A stretch of DNA of 64,000 nt from Paenibacillus sp. FSL R7-0337 (GTDB lineage: Bacteria > Bacillota > Bacilli > Paenibacillales > Paenibacillaceae). Made by a program: the position numbers and the translations under genes. The DNA lies in assembly GCF_037969875.1 (NCBI RefSeq), contig NZ_CP150218.1:2666001-2730000 (forward strand), in the 5' to 3' direction. How positions within the stretch are numbered: position 1 is the first letter of the stretch; every line of letters begins with the position of its first letter. The notes beneath the pieces are model-generated. The model was not told the DNA's origin. It saw only the letters and a list, made by a program, of their open reading frames with translations, and did not search any database. Below, piece after piece: positions 44,957-53,912 of the stretch.

Positions 44957-45259
44957 CTACTTACCTTCAAGTATCTTTCTTATTTTTTCTTCCGGTTTGT
45001 ATTTCAATGATCGAAAATAAGCAATTCCACCTGAAAGCAATAGGCACGAGATTATGATTATATTCCTTAGATTTTCAGATACATCAAGGAATAGATGTAG
45101 ATCTGAAACATCTTGTAATATCAATGCGGAAATTACAAGCATCAGAAACACAACAAAGAAAACTAATGTTTCCACTAACCACTTCAACACTTTATGTACA
45201 ACCCAAATGCTTGGACTGTACATTATATGAAGCACCATTCCCTTGAAGATTCTAGCCAT
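44957..45259 (-). CDS. Small membrane protein
   Basis: 100 residues with two transmembrane helices (about 28-50, VETLVFFVVFLMLVISALIL; about 66-83, IIIISCLLLSGGIAYF). GGGAGG supports the ATG. It ends 21 bases before the gene at 44090, so they are probably one operon. Function unknown. Confidence 0.65.
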   Translation of the reverse strand: MARIFKGMVLHIMYSPSIWVVHKVLKWLVETLVFFVVFLMLVISALILQDVSDLHLFLDVSENLRNIIIISCLLLSGGIAYFRSLKYKPEEKIRKILEGK

Positions 45260-45433
45260 AACTCAAACCTCCCATTTTAGTTGTTCTGCGAAACATCCGA
45301 TTTTAAATCCAGATGACTAATCCAAAATTACCTCCATCACTATAATTTTGCTCTTTATTCAACTCCCTAACTTTTTATTCTCAGTGTTATAAATGATATG
45401 AATGAGCAATCATCTATTCACTTTTTATGCGAA

Positions 45434-45476
45434 TTAAAAAAGTGCAGATTACCCCTTAGAGTAACTGCACTTTTTA
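45434..45476. terminator. Bidirectional terminator
   Basis: AAAAAGTGCAG pairs with CTGCACTTTTT, with TTAC/GTAA inside. T tracts lie on both strands. Confidence 0.8.
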
Positions 45477-45888
45477 TAAAGTTAATGCACTGCTATATCG
45501 GTCTTATCCACTTATGAAGCTAATCATATTTCGTTGACATAATTGCTATATAGCAAATTGACTTCACCTCAACCAGCTATGATGAATTTTTACCTGCCCC
45601 CTTCTTTAGAGCATAAGATAATATGGCTAATGAGACTTACCTTCAGAAAAAATAGTGGTATTCCTAAGTATTCAACAGGGCATACTCCTTACTACTGTCA
45701 CAGGCATCGAAAAATATATCCTAATCCAATTTCTCATCTATTCAATTACTCTACTAAAAACCTACTCACTAAGATGTAGATCACTTTCAGGCTGCTGATA
45801 TTTGAATAATTAACGTTGTAAACTCCAAACTCCCTTCAAAGTTATCCATGATAGAACGGCATCGTCCCGAATTATCAACATAATTAAA
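45477..45888. other. 410-bp stretch with no gene seen
   Basis: A plus-strand frame (45543-45779) lacks a ribosome binding site and its product looks random. Nothing else is recognisable. Confidence 0.4.
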
Positions 45889-46596
45889 CTACTTAAAGTG
45901 TTGTAAACTCCCTGCAACTTGAAATATTGACTTGAATTCTAAATGAGTTACTTCTTTTGGGTTCACACCTCCCAGTATCATTCTTACAAACCTGTCCGGA
46001 TCAAACACATGTATCATAGCAGTAACTGTATTATCACTCTCACGCAAAAGATATGTTGGTATTTTAATTTGTACCAAGACCATTTTCCAACTACCATCAG
46101 GCTGGACAACCGCAATTGTTAATCCCCTAAATGGATTACAAGATTCTAAACTATACTGTATGACTCGAGTTACTGCTCTTTGAATCATTTCTTCATTAAA
46201 GCCCAGCTTCGAGTGTATTTTATAAATGCCAACTCCTCCGAAAAGATCTGTTCCCTGACAAAACTTCATTTCGCATGCATAATAAAGAGGTGTTTGTACA
46301 TTGGTATAGAAAATCAAGCATTTTATTGATGATTGAAATGATGCCATGATCTCTTCAGAACTATCAGATATAACTGGTGTTTTTTCTATCAGGTCCGAAA
46401 AGTAATCATCCGAATACATGAGAAGGGAATGATTTATAAGTGAGTATACAAGTCTGGCCCAATTCTTATCACAATAAGGGGCATCAGCCAATTCAAGTAC
46501 CTCCTCATGATCCAAGTTCTCTAAATACTCCCCCTCAAGAAAGCGAGAATCATCCGGTGTTGGACGTTGATACTCCTGATAAGTAGAAAATCGCAT
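45889..46596 (-). CDS. Hypothetical protein, third gene of an unknown operon
   Basis: 235 residues beginning MRFSTYQEYQRPTPDDSRFL; AAGGAGG supports the ATG. Soluble mixed alpha/beta protein with MKFCQGTDLFGGVGIYKIHS in the middle. No family recognised. It follows the gene at 46612 by 15 bases and completes a tight three-gene operon (47810 to 45889). Confidence 0.7.
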   Translation of the reverse strand: MRFSTYQEYQRPTPDDSRFLEGEYLENLDHEEVLELADAPYCDKNWARLVYSLINHSLLMYSDDYFSDLIEKTPVISDSSEEIMASFQSSIKCLIFYTNVQTPLYYACEMKFCQGTDLFGGVGIYKIHSKLGFNEEMIQRAVTRVIQYSLESCNPFRGLTIAVVQPDGSWKMVLVQIKIPTYLLRESDNTVTAMIHVFDPDRFVRMILGGVNPKEVTHLEFKSIFQVAGSLQHFK

Positions 46597-46611
46597 GCTT
46601 AACGCCTCCTT

Positions 46612-47355
46612 CTAATCATTGTATGGATTTTGATCGTGCCACCATTGGAACATCTGGTTTACTTGTGTCATGGCTCTTCTAGTTTGACCTTCTGCTGTTT
46701 TACTGAAGTCACCCCTAAAAATGCGAGATACCGCCTCTCGATCAACTACTGATCCATTTCTACTACTTAATATTGAAAGCACATGTGCCAACTTGGAATT
46801 GTCACACTTGCTTCCTAAAATCTCTTCAACAAATAACTTGCTAAATGACAGTAATATTGCTATTTCATTTCCACACTCTCTTAAACCTATTTTCTGTTCA
46901 TATTTTTGTTGTGGTAACATCGATGAAAATCCTTGTAAAAAATACTCCATAGGTCTTTCTTGTTTCGTCACAATACGAAAATAAGTAATCGCATCTGCAA
47001 TAGTTACACTATCCGTTGATTGCATAATCTTATTCATTGGTTCTGCAATAAGACCACTCAACTTATCAGATACATATTTAACTGTTTGCTCTATTACGTT
47101 TGTATTCTCTATCCCTAATGCAGCTGCGGTTGTCCTGCAGTTTAAATGGGACTTTTTTAGATAATAATCTAATCGTTTTTTCGTATCAGCATGCTTTACA
47201 TACGACAACGACTTGGTGTAACGAGAGATCTCCTTTAGGGCATCCAATTTTTCTTGATTAAGCTCTACATCAAGCTTCACTTCAATTTGGCCTCTGATAT
47301 CTTTGATATTATTTCTGATCTCACGGAAGATATTTGGTTTGTGTAGTTGTTTCAT
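46612..47355 (-). CDS. Hypothetical protein, second gene of an unknown operon
   Basis: About 247 residues from the ATG at 47355, with GGAGG nine bases upstream. A GTG at 47361 is also in frame. It is a helical, basic protein (NIFREIRNNIKDIRGQIEVK; HLNCRTTAAALGIENTNVIE, which could be a helix-turn-helix). Two bases separate its ATG from the stop of the preceding gene. Function unknown; DNA binding is possible. Confidence 0.7.
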   Translation of the reverse strand: MKQLHKPNIFREIRNNIKDIRGQIEVKLDVELNQEKLDALKEISRYTKSLSYVKHADTKKRLDYYLKKSHLNCRTTAAALGIENTNVIEQTVKYVSDKLSGLIAEPMNKIMQSTDSVTIADAITYFRIVTKQERPMEYFLQGFSSMLPQQKYEQKIGLRECGNEIAILLSFSKLFVEEILGSKCDNSKLAHVLSILSSRNGSVVDREAVSRIFRGDFSKTAEGQTRRAMTQVNQMFQWWHDQNPYND

Positions 47356-47357
47356 TA

Positions 47358-47810
47358 TCACTTACCTCCTCTACCAATAGGTCGCAGCAGTTCGACATTA
47401 TCAAAGACACACACTTGATACCATTGGAGCACCTCTAAAACTTCATTTACCGAATTACTTTGAATCAAGGAAGTGAATTTTTCACTGTTAAATACAGAAT
47501 CTTCAAGTAGCATCCTAAACTGGCTTTTAGCGAACCGTAAAGACTCTGCTCTCGAGTATCCTAATCTTTTTGCTTGTGCATTTGTGCAATTTCCAAATCC
47601 TAAACAGAGATCAAGAAAAACCTCATGCTTTTCGGACCTTAACCTTATACAGTCGATAAAATCACATATACACTTGATGACATTTAATTTGACACTGTTT
47701 ATCATTCTTTCCTCATTGGTCAAATTTGACGACTTCAACTTATCTAATACTTCTGCATAACCTGTGGTTAACGCTTGAAATTCGCTTTTCAGTGTAATCC
47801 GTTTTCCCAT
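47358..47810 (-). CDS. Hypothetical protein, first gene of an unknown operon
   Basis: 150 residues; AGAGGATG precedes the ATG. All-helical. NCTNAQAKRLGYSRAESLRF at about 75-95 may be a helix-turn-helix. Co-transcribed with the genes at 46612 and 45889. The operon looks like an element-specific unit, perhaps for replication or partition, but nothing proves this. Confidence 0.7.
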   Translation of the reverse strand: MGKRITLKSEFQALTTGYAEVLDKLKSSNLTNEERMINSVKLNVIKCICDFIDCIRLRSEKHEVFLDLCLGFGNCTNAQAKRLGYSRAESLRFAKSQFRMLLEDSVFNSEKFTSLIQSNSVNEVLEVLQWYQVCVFDNVELLRPIGRGGK

Positions 47811-48001
47811 TTCACATCATCCTCTCGTAATGCAGTAGACGCGGGACAAATTCTGACAAAATCAAATCAAGTTAACTCAAAACAACATAATTCGGATGCC
47901 ATTCTTACTACTTAGGAAAATGTTTGATTTGTACAGACATTAAACGATTTACCCCAGCATTAATGTTTTTCTAATTTAGAAATTCCCTAGAGTACCAAAG
48001 C

Positions 48002-48026
48002 AAAAAACGCCGGGTACATAACGGCG
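48002..48026 (-). terminator. Short intrinsic terminator
   Basis: CGCCG (48008-48012) and CGGCG (48022-48026) form a hairpin followed by six T on the minus strand. No minus-strand gene lies directly upstream. It may shield the unknown operon from transcripts coming through the repeat region. Confidence 0.65.
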
Positions 48027-48078
48027 AGTAAACATTTAACGCTTATTGTAAGTTAGTGGCTTCAAAGTAATATAAATC

Positions 48079-48405
48079 GTGTTCCGAAAAATATGTCCTA
48101 AACGAAACCATTTGCATGCTTTAGAAAGAATTTTTCTAAATGGAATCAGACATGCTTCAGTGAATAATAGCTTTTATGAAGACATAATTATAGGTTCGGG
48201 AAAAAACAAGGAAGTAGGACTAAATCAACATTATTGGGGAGATGGTTCGAGTGGTACTCCATTGAACAGTCTGTTTTTCAGGAATATAAGAAAATACAAT
48301 AACTCGAAGAAAGATGTTCAGCTTTTCTTAGCGAAATCGGATAAAAAAAGCATAATCAGAGGATTGATATATGCGGTAGAGTCATTAATATTACCGCACT
48401 GTTAA
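48079..48405 (+). CDS. Possible hypothetical protein or gene remnant
   Basis: 108 codons from a GTG (FRKICPKRNHLHALERIFLN to YAVESLILPHC). Composition looks protein-like (DIIIGSGKNKEVGLNQHYWG), but no ribosome binding site is visible and the strand is opposite to the neighbours. It may be the C-terminal piece of a lost gene. Confidence 0.4.
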   Translation: MFRKICPKRNHLHALERIFLNGIRHASVNNSFYEDIIIGSGKNKEVGLNQHYWGDGSSGTPLNSLFFRNIRKYNNSKKDVQLFLAKSDKKSIIRGLIYAVESLILPHC

Positions 48406-48508
48406 TACTAAGATCGAGCTCCCCTGAGAAAAGGAAACAGTTCTTATTTGTGAATCTCATGTTTTCTGAAGCATACGACTACCATATAGTTGTTACTTTA
48501 CCGAATAA

Positions 48509-48812
48509 ATAAAAGAACCTTCGGTTGTCTCATATTTTCCATGTTCTTATAAAAGAACCTTCGGTTGTTCTCATATTTTCCATGTTCTTATAAAAGAACC
48601 TTCGGTTGTTCTCATATTTTCCATGTTCTTATAAAAGAGCCTTCGGTTGTTCTCATGTATTCCATGTTCTTATAAAAGAGCCTTCGGTTGTTCTCATGTA
48701 TTCCATGTTCTTATAAAAGAGCCTTCGGTTGTTCTCATGTATTCCATGTTCTTATAAAAGAACCTTCGGTTGTTCTCATGTATTCCATGTTCTTATAAAA
48801 GAGCCTTCGATT
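48509..48812. repeat. Array of 41-bp tandem direct repeats (seven units plus a partial)
   Basis: Units begin at 48509 (40 bp), 48549, 48590, 48631, 48672, 48713 and 48754, with a partial unit at 48795. Each starts ATAAAAGAACCTTCGGTTG and ends CCATGTTCTT. Units 1-3 have GAACC with CATATTTTCC, 4-6 GAGCC with CATGTATTCC, and 7 is mixed. AACC-TTC-GGTT inside each unit is a small palindrome. There are no unique spacers, so it is not CRISPR. Iterons of a replication origin or a partition site would look like this. Confidence 0.9.
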
Positions 48813-49184
48813 TGTATTACTTCTCTCAATTTCTTAATTGTCAGTTAATACGCTGATAACTTCCCTATTACTTATTGATGAAGGTAAAAATATCTGGTCC
48901 GACAAAAGCAGATCTTAATTTTTCACATTGATTCCATGCTTTAGTATTTTTGTTTAAAAAATTATTGTCTCATATTAAAATTTGATTGGCTTATCGGGTA
49001 TATTGAGACACAAATGCTGAAGCGTTGCCTCTGACAAATGAAAAATTCCAACGTTACAGGAATACAATATTGCTGGAATAACTAGACTTTTCCCCTAATC
49101 TATTTAATTGTTAGGCACTGATTAGCTGTTCCCAGGCGTTTTTTCTGATTTCAACCTTGAAAGAATTTGTATTGACTCCTACAA
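48813..49184. other. 370-bp stretch next to the repeat array, no gene seen
   Basis: AT-rich sequence with TTTTCACATTG, TTTAAAAAATTATTG and similar runs, and no open frame with a ribosome binding site. Its AT-richness beside iteron-like repeats would suit an origin, but that is speculation. Confidence 0.35.
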
Positions 49185-49231
49185 AAGAAACAGCGGCAGT
49201 TTAGGACTCTCCTTGGCTGCCGCTGTTTTAT
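49185..49231. terminator. Bidirectional terminator
   Basis: AACAGCGGCAG (49189-49199) pairs perfectly with CTGCCGCTGTT (49217-49227) and is followed by TTATT on the plus strand and TTCTTTT on the minus strand. It ends the gene at 49297. Confidence 0.85.
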
Positions 49232-49296
49232 TGAACTATCGTTTCCCGTTAGTCAATAAATGGTTACAAATTGAATAGATCGATCACGATAAGGAT

Positions 49297-50112
49297 TTAT
49301 TTGGGATATGCCTTCTTACTTAATGTCGTCCATGAATTATCTTCATCTAAAAAATCCCCTTCCGGTAATTTGAAATTCTGCTCAATCCAGTTAAACAATT
49401 CATCAGGACTTGTGTTATTATCCTTGAAATATTTATTAATTGAGTTGATCCCCAAATTATAATTTTGCCACTCAGAAGCTTCATTTCCTCCTTTTAAGGA
49501 GAAGGTAATAAATACACTTGTCAGGGGGACATTTGTTTTTTGGGAATGAACCTTTTTATAAATGCTATAAGCCATTTGATTTAGGGTCGATTTATTGAGG
49601 GTGGCTGACACAATGACCAGTTCTAGCATTAATCCGTTCTTTATATTCGTGGGGCCTTCACTTTTTGTAAACTGGTTAGTACGAAGCTTTGTATCACTTA
49701 TTATGCCGTTTTTTAGAGGAACAGTCTGTTTAAGATTCTGAATATATGATTCTTTTTTCCAGACTATATCATTTAAATTCATTGTTGCTTCGGGAGTAAT
49801 CGTCGGCGACGGTTCTGTTGACGGTTTGCTTATAGTGGAATTCTGCATGTCAATTACACTGACAGTAGGTGATGGACTCGCTTGCTTAGGTTCATCATCA
49901 TCTGTGACTGCGAAATAAATACTACCAATCAAGATGATAACCACAATAAAACCTAAACACCCAAAACAACCTTTTGCCTCTTGTTTCATTTGTTCTTCCC
50001 CAGATTGGTTGATTGATGTTTGCTGAGTAGAACCTTTTGGTCTAGGATTGGGTTTTCCTGACGTTTGAACAGCGTTATTAAAGCCTTCTTTAAATTCTTT
50101 CCATGCCCCCAA
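49297..50112 (-). CDS. Membrane-anchored hypothetical protein
   Basis: 271 residues from a probable TTG at 50112. A cytoplasmic N-terminus, one transmembrane helix at about 50-70 (CFGCLGFIVVIILIGSIYFA), a Ser/Pro/Thr-rich spacer (SKPSTEPSPTITPEAT) and a soluble extracellular domain. The GCFGC before the membrane helix is typical of many Bacillota anchored proteins. The ribosome binding site is weak. Function unknown. Confidence 0.65.
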   Translation of the reverse strand: MGAWKEFKEGFNNAVQTSGKPNPRPKGSTQQTSINQSGEEQMKQEAKGCFGCLGFIVVIILIGSIYFAVTDDDEPKQASPSPTVSVIDMQNSTISKPSTEPSPTITPEATMNLNDIVWKKESYIQNLKQTVPLKNGIISDTKLRTNQFTKSEGPTNIKNGLMLELVIVSATLNKSTLNQMAYSIYKKVHSQKTNVPLTSVFITFSLKGGNEASEWQNYNLGINSINKYFKDNNTSPDELFNWIEQNFKLPEGDFLDEDNSWTTLSKKAYPK

Positions 50113-50441
50113 GATTCATCAACTCATTTCAATTGATTTTATGCTGGTTAACTTATACCTGTTTCAACGATCCTCATCTAGTGTATCGTAAATGATAGTT
50201 AATGCAGTAAACTCGGTCTGGAGAAAGGCTGAGTCAGATAACTTCTTAATTGCTCCTAATTCTACATATATTGAAACAAACCTGCCTGTTCGCTGAGCAA
50301 ATTTCTAGCCATGTAAATTAAGCGATGGGTCGGTTCCGCTGCTTTGTTCTAGTTACCTTACCTCTTAGGAATGTCTTTTCTCATTCCGCGACTACAATCG
50401 TGCAATATCTATGACAAACGATAATTTAAACTTAATGCCGC
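50113..50441. other. 330-bp stretch with no gene seen
   Basis: No open frame with a ribosome binding site and no strong hairpin is visible on either strand. Confidence 0.4.
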
Positions 50442-51113
50442 TTACACCCAACCGTACTTAAAATCACGTCTTTTCATCATTGTGATTGCTTGTAATAAAC
50501 CACCAGTAACTTTCCCTCCAGCGAGTCTATTACACACAAATTTAGCAGAAAATTGATTTATAAACTTATCTTCACTACTGTATGTATCGTTTCCTGTGTA
50601 TGCGAAAATCCTTGTAGTATCAAAGGCTCGAAAACTGTCAATAGAAAGAATTGAGGAATCAACATTACTCATTGGAAAAAGAAGCCTGTCAAAAGGTATA
50701 GTCTTAGTCCAATGTTGTCTAATACGTCTTTTAATATCATCAGTTGTACCAATATACAATTGGCAATATTCATCGAGTACCATTATGTAATAACCCGATT
50801 TTCTGTCGTACAAGTTCAGATCAAACATTTCGATAAATTGCTTGTTTTTATCAAGAAAATTAGTTATCTCTTTATTGAATTCGTCGTGGCTTAACAAAGA
50901 GAAATATTCCATATTTAAGTCATAGTTTTTCAAACTGTCCTCTAGCTGCTTCTCACACCATTCATCTGAATATATTCTTCCTTCCTCATCAGTATAAATA
51001 TCCGCTGAAAAACAAACCAATGAATTTTTGTTGCTAACCACTACATAGTTCTCTCGGGTTAATTTTAATCCTCGTTTTCCTTCAAGTACCTTTACAGCAA
51101 AGTGATATGGCAT
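50442..51113 (-). CDS. GIY-YIG nuclease-domain protein
   Basis: 223 residues; AGGAGG precedes the ATG. The middle holds SGYYIMVLDEYCQLYIGTTD followed by DIKRRIRQHW, the GIY-YIG motif with its conserved Arg. A Glu that could close the site is in YSSEDKFINQF. The N-terminal 115 residues are an unrecognised domain. It stands alone between long gaps, which suits a free-standing homing or defence nuclease. Confidence 0.75.
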   Translation of the reverse strand: MPYHFAVKVLEGKRGLKLTRENYVVVSNKNSLVCFSADIYTDEEGRIYSDEWCEKQLEDSLKNYDLNMEYFSLLSHDEFNKEITNFLDKNKQFIEMFDLNLYDRKSGYYIMVLDEYCQLYIGTTDDIKRRIRQHWTKTIPFDRLLFPMSNVDSSILSIDSFRAFDTTRIFAYTGNDTYSSEDKFINQFSAKFVCNRLAGGKVTGGLLQAITMMKRRDFKYGWV

Positions 51114-51403
51114 AAATCCTCCTAACTCAACTCAAAACGCGAGTCTGCATTGTTTCTTAAAGTAACCTGCACCTGTCGAATAATGCCCTTATTGCTTGAA
51201 GTGAAATGTAAACATTTTGAATTAATCTATTCGCTCCTTGAGTTATACTATCCTGCTCGTATAGCTTAATAACACATCGCTAGTCTAAGACTTTGATTTC
51301 AACCTACAACTTTATTTCTCTTTCATCATAATTGTATGTTAACTACTCGAATTACATTATCATGCTGCTAGATGTTAAATCGGTCAAATCGAACTGATAA
51401 ATA
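51114..51403. other. 290-bp gap, no gene seen
   Basis: AT-rich intergenic DNA upstream of the GIY-YIG gene and downstream of the terminator at 51404. No coding frame is convincing. Confidence 0.35.
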
Positions 51404-51442
51404 CAAAAATGACCCCTTCCCTGTTACTACAGGTGGGGCCAT
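51404..51442 (-). terminator. Intrinsic terminator
   Basis: ATGACCCC (51409-51416) pairs with GGGGCCAT (51435-51442); TTTTTG follows on the minus strand. It serves the HNH gene at 51577. Confidence 0.7.
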
Positions 51443-51576
51443 CAATTATTTATTGTACCTGGATTCACTGTTCAACTCTCAATCTTTTAATTATTAGTAG
51501 ACTTAAAATTAATACCTGTTAGAACAATCATAATTCTTTATGCTGATATTATCTGATATAATTAAAGTTTCCAATT

Positions 51577-52293
51577 TCAGATCTCTTCGGGTAACCAGAC
51601 ACCTTTTACTTTCTCACCAAAGACCTCTTGTATCATATCGTTTAGTAATCTATTCATAATCTTACTATGTTCCTTATTTTCCGATTTGCTGATTATTTCT
51701 AAATTCTCAGGTCGGTTATCATACTTAGATAGATTCCGATGATTTATATCATAGGATCTGTCTTCACCAACTGCATCCACTGCCTTACATCCAAAGTATA
51801 ACACCGCAATTAACTGGTGATCTTTTATGAAGAGCCTGCTTGCTCTAAACCTATTCTTTCTCCATTCTATCCCCAAATTATGCCTTGAACCTAAACGAGG
51901 ACTACTTTTCATTAACCACTTCCTGGGTGTGGCATAAAACGCTCCATCATACACCAATTGCTTTTCATTTGTAGTAACTTCAAGCAAATAAATCAAATCT
52001 CCAACTAGCTCCATTAAGTAATGATTATTGTCAAAATAATATACTCTCCCTGTTTCGAAATCCACAAGTACTGTGTATTCATCATAGTAAGTTCTATAAA
52101 TCCTATTTAATAGATGCTGCTTTCTTTTTCTCATTTCACCTAATGCCATCTGCTTGGGAATCCACCCAATTTCAATCTCAATTTCGTTTGATGCTTCATC
52201 CTCTACGGATGACCACTTTCTCCAACGTTCCTCTATTGTTGACTCTTCAATATGAAACCCTAAAATAAAATTCCCTGTCATGAATTGCCTCAT
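51577..52293 (-). CDS. HNH homing-type endonuclease
   Basis: 238 residues. The C-terminal part has DINHRNLSKYDNRPENLEII and SKSENKEHS, the HNH_3-type motif of phage and intron homing enzymes (NHxxxxxxDNRxENLE). Before it comes SRLFIKDHQLIAVLYFG, a typical lead-in strand. The N-terminal 130 residues may recognise DNA (KWLMKSSPRLGSRHNLGIEW). GAGGATG precedes the ATG. It probably cuts a specific site in a related element. Confidence 0.75.
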   Translation of the reverse strand: MRQFMTGNFILGFHIEESTIEERWRKWSSVEDEASNEIEIEIGWIPKQMALGEMRKRKQHLLNRIYRTYYDEYTVLVDFETGRVYYFDNNHYLMELVGDLIYLLEVTTNEKQLVYDGAFYATPRKWLMKSSPRLGSRHNLGIEWRKNRFRASRLFIKDHQLIAVLYFGCKAVDAVGEDRSYDINHRNLSKYDNRPENLEIISKSENKEHSKIMNRLLNDMIQEVFGEKVKGVWLPEEI

Positions 52294-52428
52294 AATTAAT
52301 CATCCTCACATTGTTTAGGTATCTAAATTTAGAGTTAAGAATTTACCTTCAAGTATTTTAGGAAAAAATCCTCTGGGGGTTCCTTAGAGCTTTACTTCTT
52401 CTGCTCTATTTTAAGCTATACCCCTCCA

Positions 52429-53142
52429 CTAATTGTATAACCCCATAGCCACTCCAAACTTTTTATGCTTAAGTAAATATTTAATAAAGCTTTCTAAGGT
52501 GTTATACTCTTGCAATAAACAATAGGCCTTTTGAATTGTAGTAGTAATTGTAATTACATCCAACTTAATAAATATATCGTTGAGATTATTGTACTTTTTC
52601 ACAAGTGTAGTCAGATTAGATATAACTCGCGGATTTCCTTCTAAAGCTTTTCTTATCATTGTTCGAAGATTAGGAAAAGATCGTCTTCCAGTTTTCGTCT
52701 CCCTTTCAGATATGTAATCCTCGATATAATTAAAGACTTCCTCCACTAGCTTTATATCTAAGTCACATTCTTCGATCCAATACTCATCGTTAGCAAATGA
52801 TTCGGTAGCTAAAATGCTTTCAGCTATACCTTTTTGACCCAAATTTAATTCCTCAGAAATAAGTAAAGGCATCTCTCTTTTGCCAATTACCATTGTTGTA
52901 TTACGTTCTATTTGATATCCAAAACCACCAACATTCTTGACTTTACTACAACCAATTTTCCCTCCACAGATTTTTACGAAAAATTCGCTGGCTCCGATAA
53001 TATCAGACTGTGTTACAAGCTTTTTATTAAGTAATACTTCTGCAGCTTCTGATTTTATTTCGTAAGACGGATTATTAGAAAATGTCAGTACAGGTCTGCC
53101 TTTTGTACTCATTGATGATCCTATCTCAAATAAAGTACTCAC
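52429..53142 (-). CDS. Hypothetical protein (237 aa)
   Basis: 237 residues from a GTG with GGAGG upstream. Soluble. A patch of cysteines (KICGGKIGCSKVKNVGGFGY) lies near residue 60; the C-terminal half is helical. It is 43 bases downstream of the resolvase-like gene at 53186, likely one operon. Function unknown. Confidence 0.65.
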   Translation of the reverse strand: MSTLFEIGSSMSTKGRPVLTFSNNPSYEIKSEAAEVLLNKKLVTQSDIIGASEFFVKICGGKIGCSKVKNVGGFGYQIERNTTMVIGKREMPLLISEELNLGQKGIAESILATESFANDEYWIEECDLDIKLVEEVFNYIEDYISERETKTGRRSFPNLRTMIRKALEGNPRVISNLTTLVKKYNNLNDIFIKLDVITITTTIQKAYCLLQEYNTLESFIKYLLKHKKFGVAMGLYN

Positions 53143-53185
53143 TAGTTCATCCTCCTTAGAACTCTAGTCTTTTTCTATAAGCTCC

Positions 53186-53707
53186 TTAAAGTTCAAACTC
53201 TCTAACGAGCTTATAGAAAGTGTTAATATTAATACCTAATTCTTCTGATGCTTGATGGCTTTTAATGCCAGTTCCTTCGTATTGTCTAAACTTGAGATAA
53301 ACCTGCCAGAAGTTATCTGGATAAGACAACTGAGGTCGGCCTAACTTTTTCACCTTCACTTTATCCTTAGCTTGGACAAAGTCGGTAACAAATCTCAAAA
53401 TTTCATACCCCTCATCGAGTAATAATCGTTCAGCTTCAACTTCGTCTCCCGAAGCCAGCAATAGCCCTTTTTCCTTACAAGTCTCTAAAAAAGAACATAA
53501 TTCGGATGATGAATTGCAAGCGCTATCAAAATTTTTGATTACCAAGGTGTCACCCTTACTAGCTTCTGCGAATAACCTCATCAACTCTTTATCCTTAGTC
53601 TTACCTTGAGAGTCAATCAGATCGACATACAATTTGTCATACTGTCCACTTGACTTAAATCCATCGATCTCTCTAAGATTTTTTGCTTTAATGTAACCAC
53701 AACGCAT
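53186..53707 (-). CDS. Catalytically dead serine-recombinase-like DNA-binding protein
   Basis: 173 residues from the ATG at 53707 (GGGAG upstream). The fold follows small resolvases: CGYIKAKNLREIDGFKSSGQ, YDKLYVDLIDSQGKTKDKEL, KGDTLVIKNFDSACNSSSEL, then a C-terminal KKLGRPQLSYPDNFWQVYLK and SHQASEELGININTFYKLVR helix-turn-helix. The catalytic Y-x-R-V-S motif is Y-I-K-A-K and the D-R-L-x-R motif is D-S-A-C-N, so the serine and arginines are gone. It may be a regulator or partition-type DNA binder. No frameshift is present, so it seems maintained. Confidence 0.75.
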   Translation of the reverse strand: MRCGYIKAKNLREIDGFKSSGQYDKLYVDLIDSQGKTKDKELMRLFAEASKGDTLVIKNFDSACNSSSELCSFLETCKEKGLLLASGDEVEAERLLLDEGYEILRFVTDFVQAKDKVKVKKLGRPQLSYPDNFWQVYLKFRQYEGTGIKSHQASEELGININTFYKLVREFEL

Positions 53708-53732
53708 AAGATCACTCCCTATTAGCAAAGTA

Positions 53733-53912
53733 TTATTCCATTCCTGTAACTACCATTAGGCAAGCAAGTAAGGCAGCTAGAGCAAGCTCAGCATAACCCG
53801 CCAATTTCCGTTCGAACATTGAAACATCTTCATCGAAACCAATTAAAGCTAAACGAAACCCGAGTACTGTTACTGGAAGAAGTATCAGATTTATGAATGC
53901 CGAAAATAACAT
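53733..53912 (-). CDS. Small two-helix membrane protein
   Basis: 59 residues (MLFSAFINLILLPVTVLGFR, LALIGFDEDVSMFERKLAGY, AELALAALLACLMVVTGME) from an ATG at 53912 with AGGAGG nine bases upstream. Two hydrophobic helices flank a short charged loop. It is 25 bases upstream of the resolvase-like gene and may be co-transcribed with it. Function unknown. Confidence 0.7.
   Translation of the reverse strand: MLFSAFINLILLPVTVLGFRLALIGFDEDVSMFERKLAGYAELALAALLACLMVVTGME

Noticed and set aside
45543..45779. 78-codon plus-strand frame
   Set aside because: Low-complexity product, no ribosome binding site and opposite strand to all neighbours.
48509..48812. Possible CRISPR array
   Set aside because: The 41-bp units abut each other with no unique spacers and no cas genes are near.
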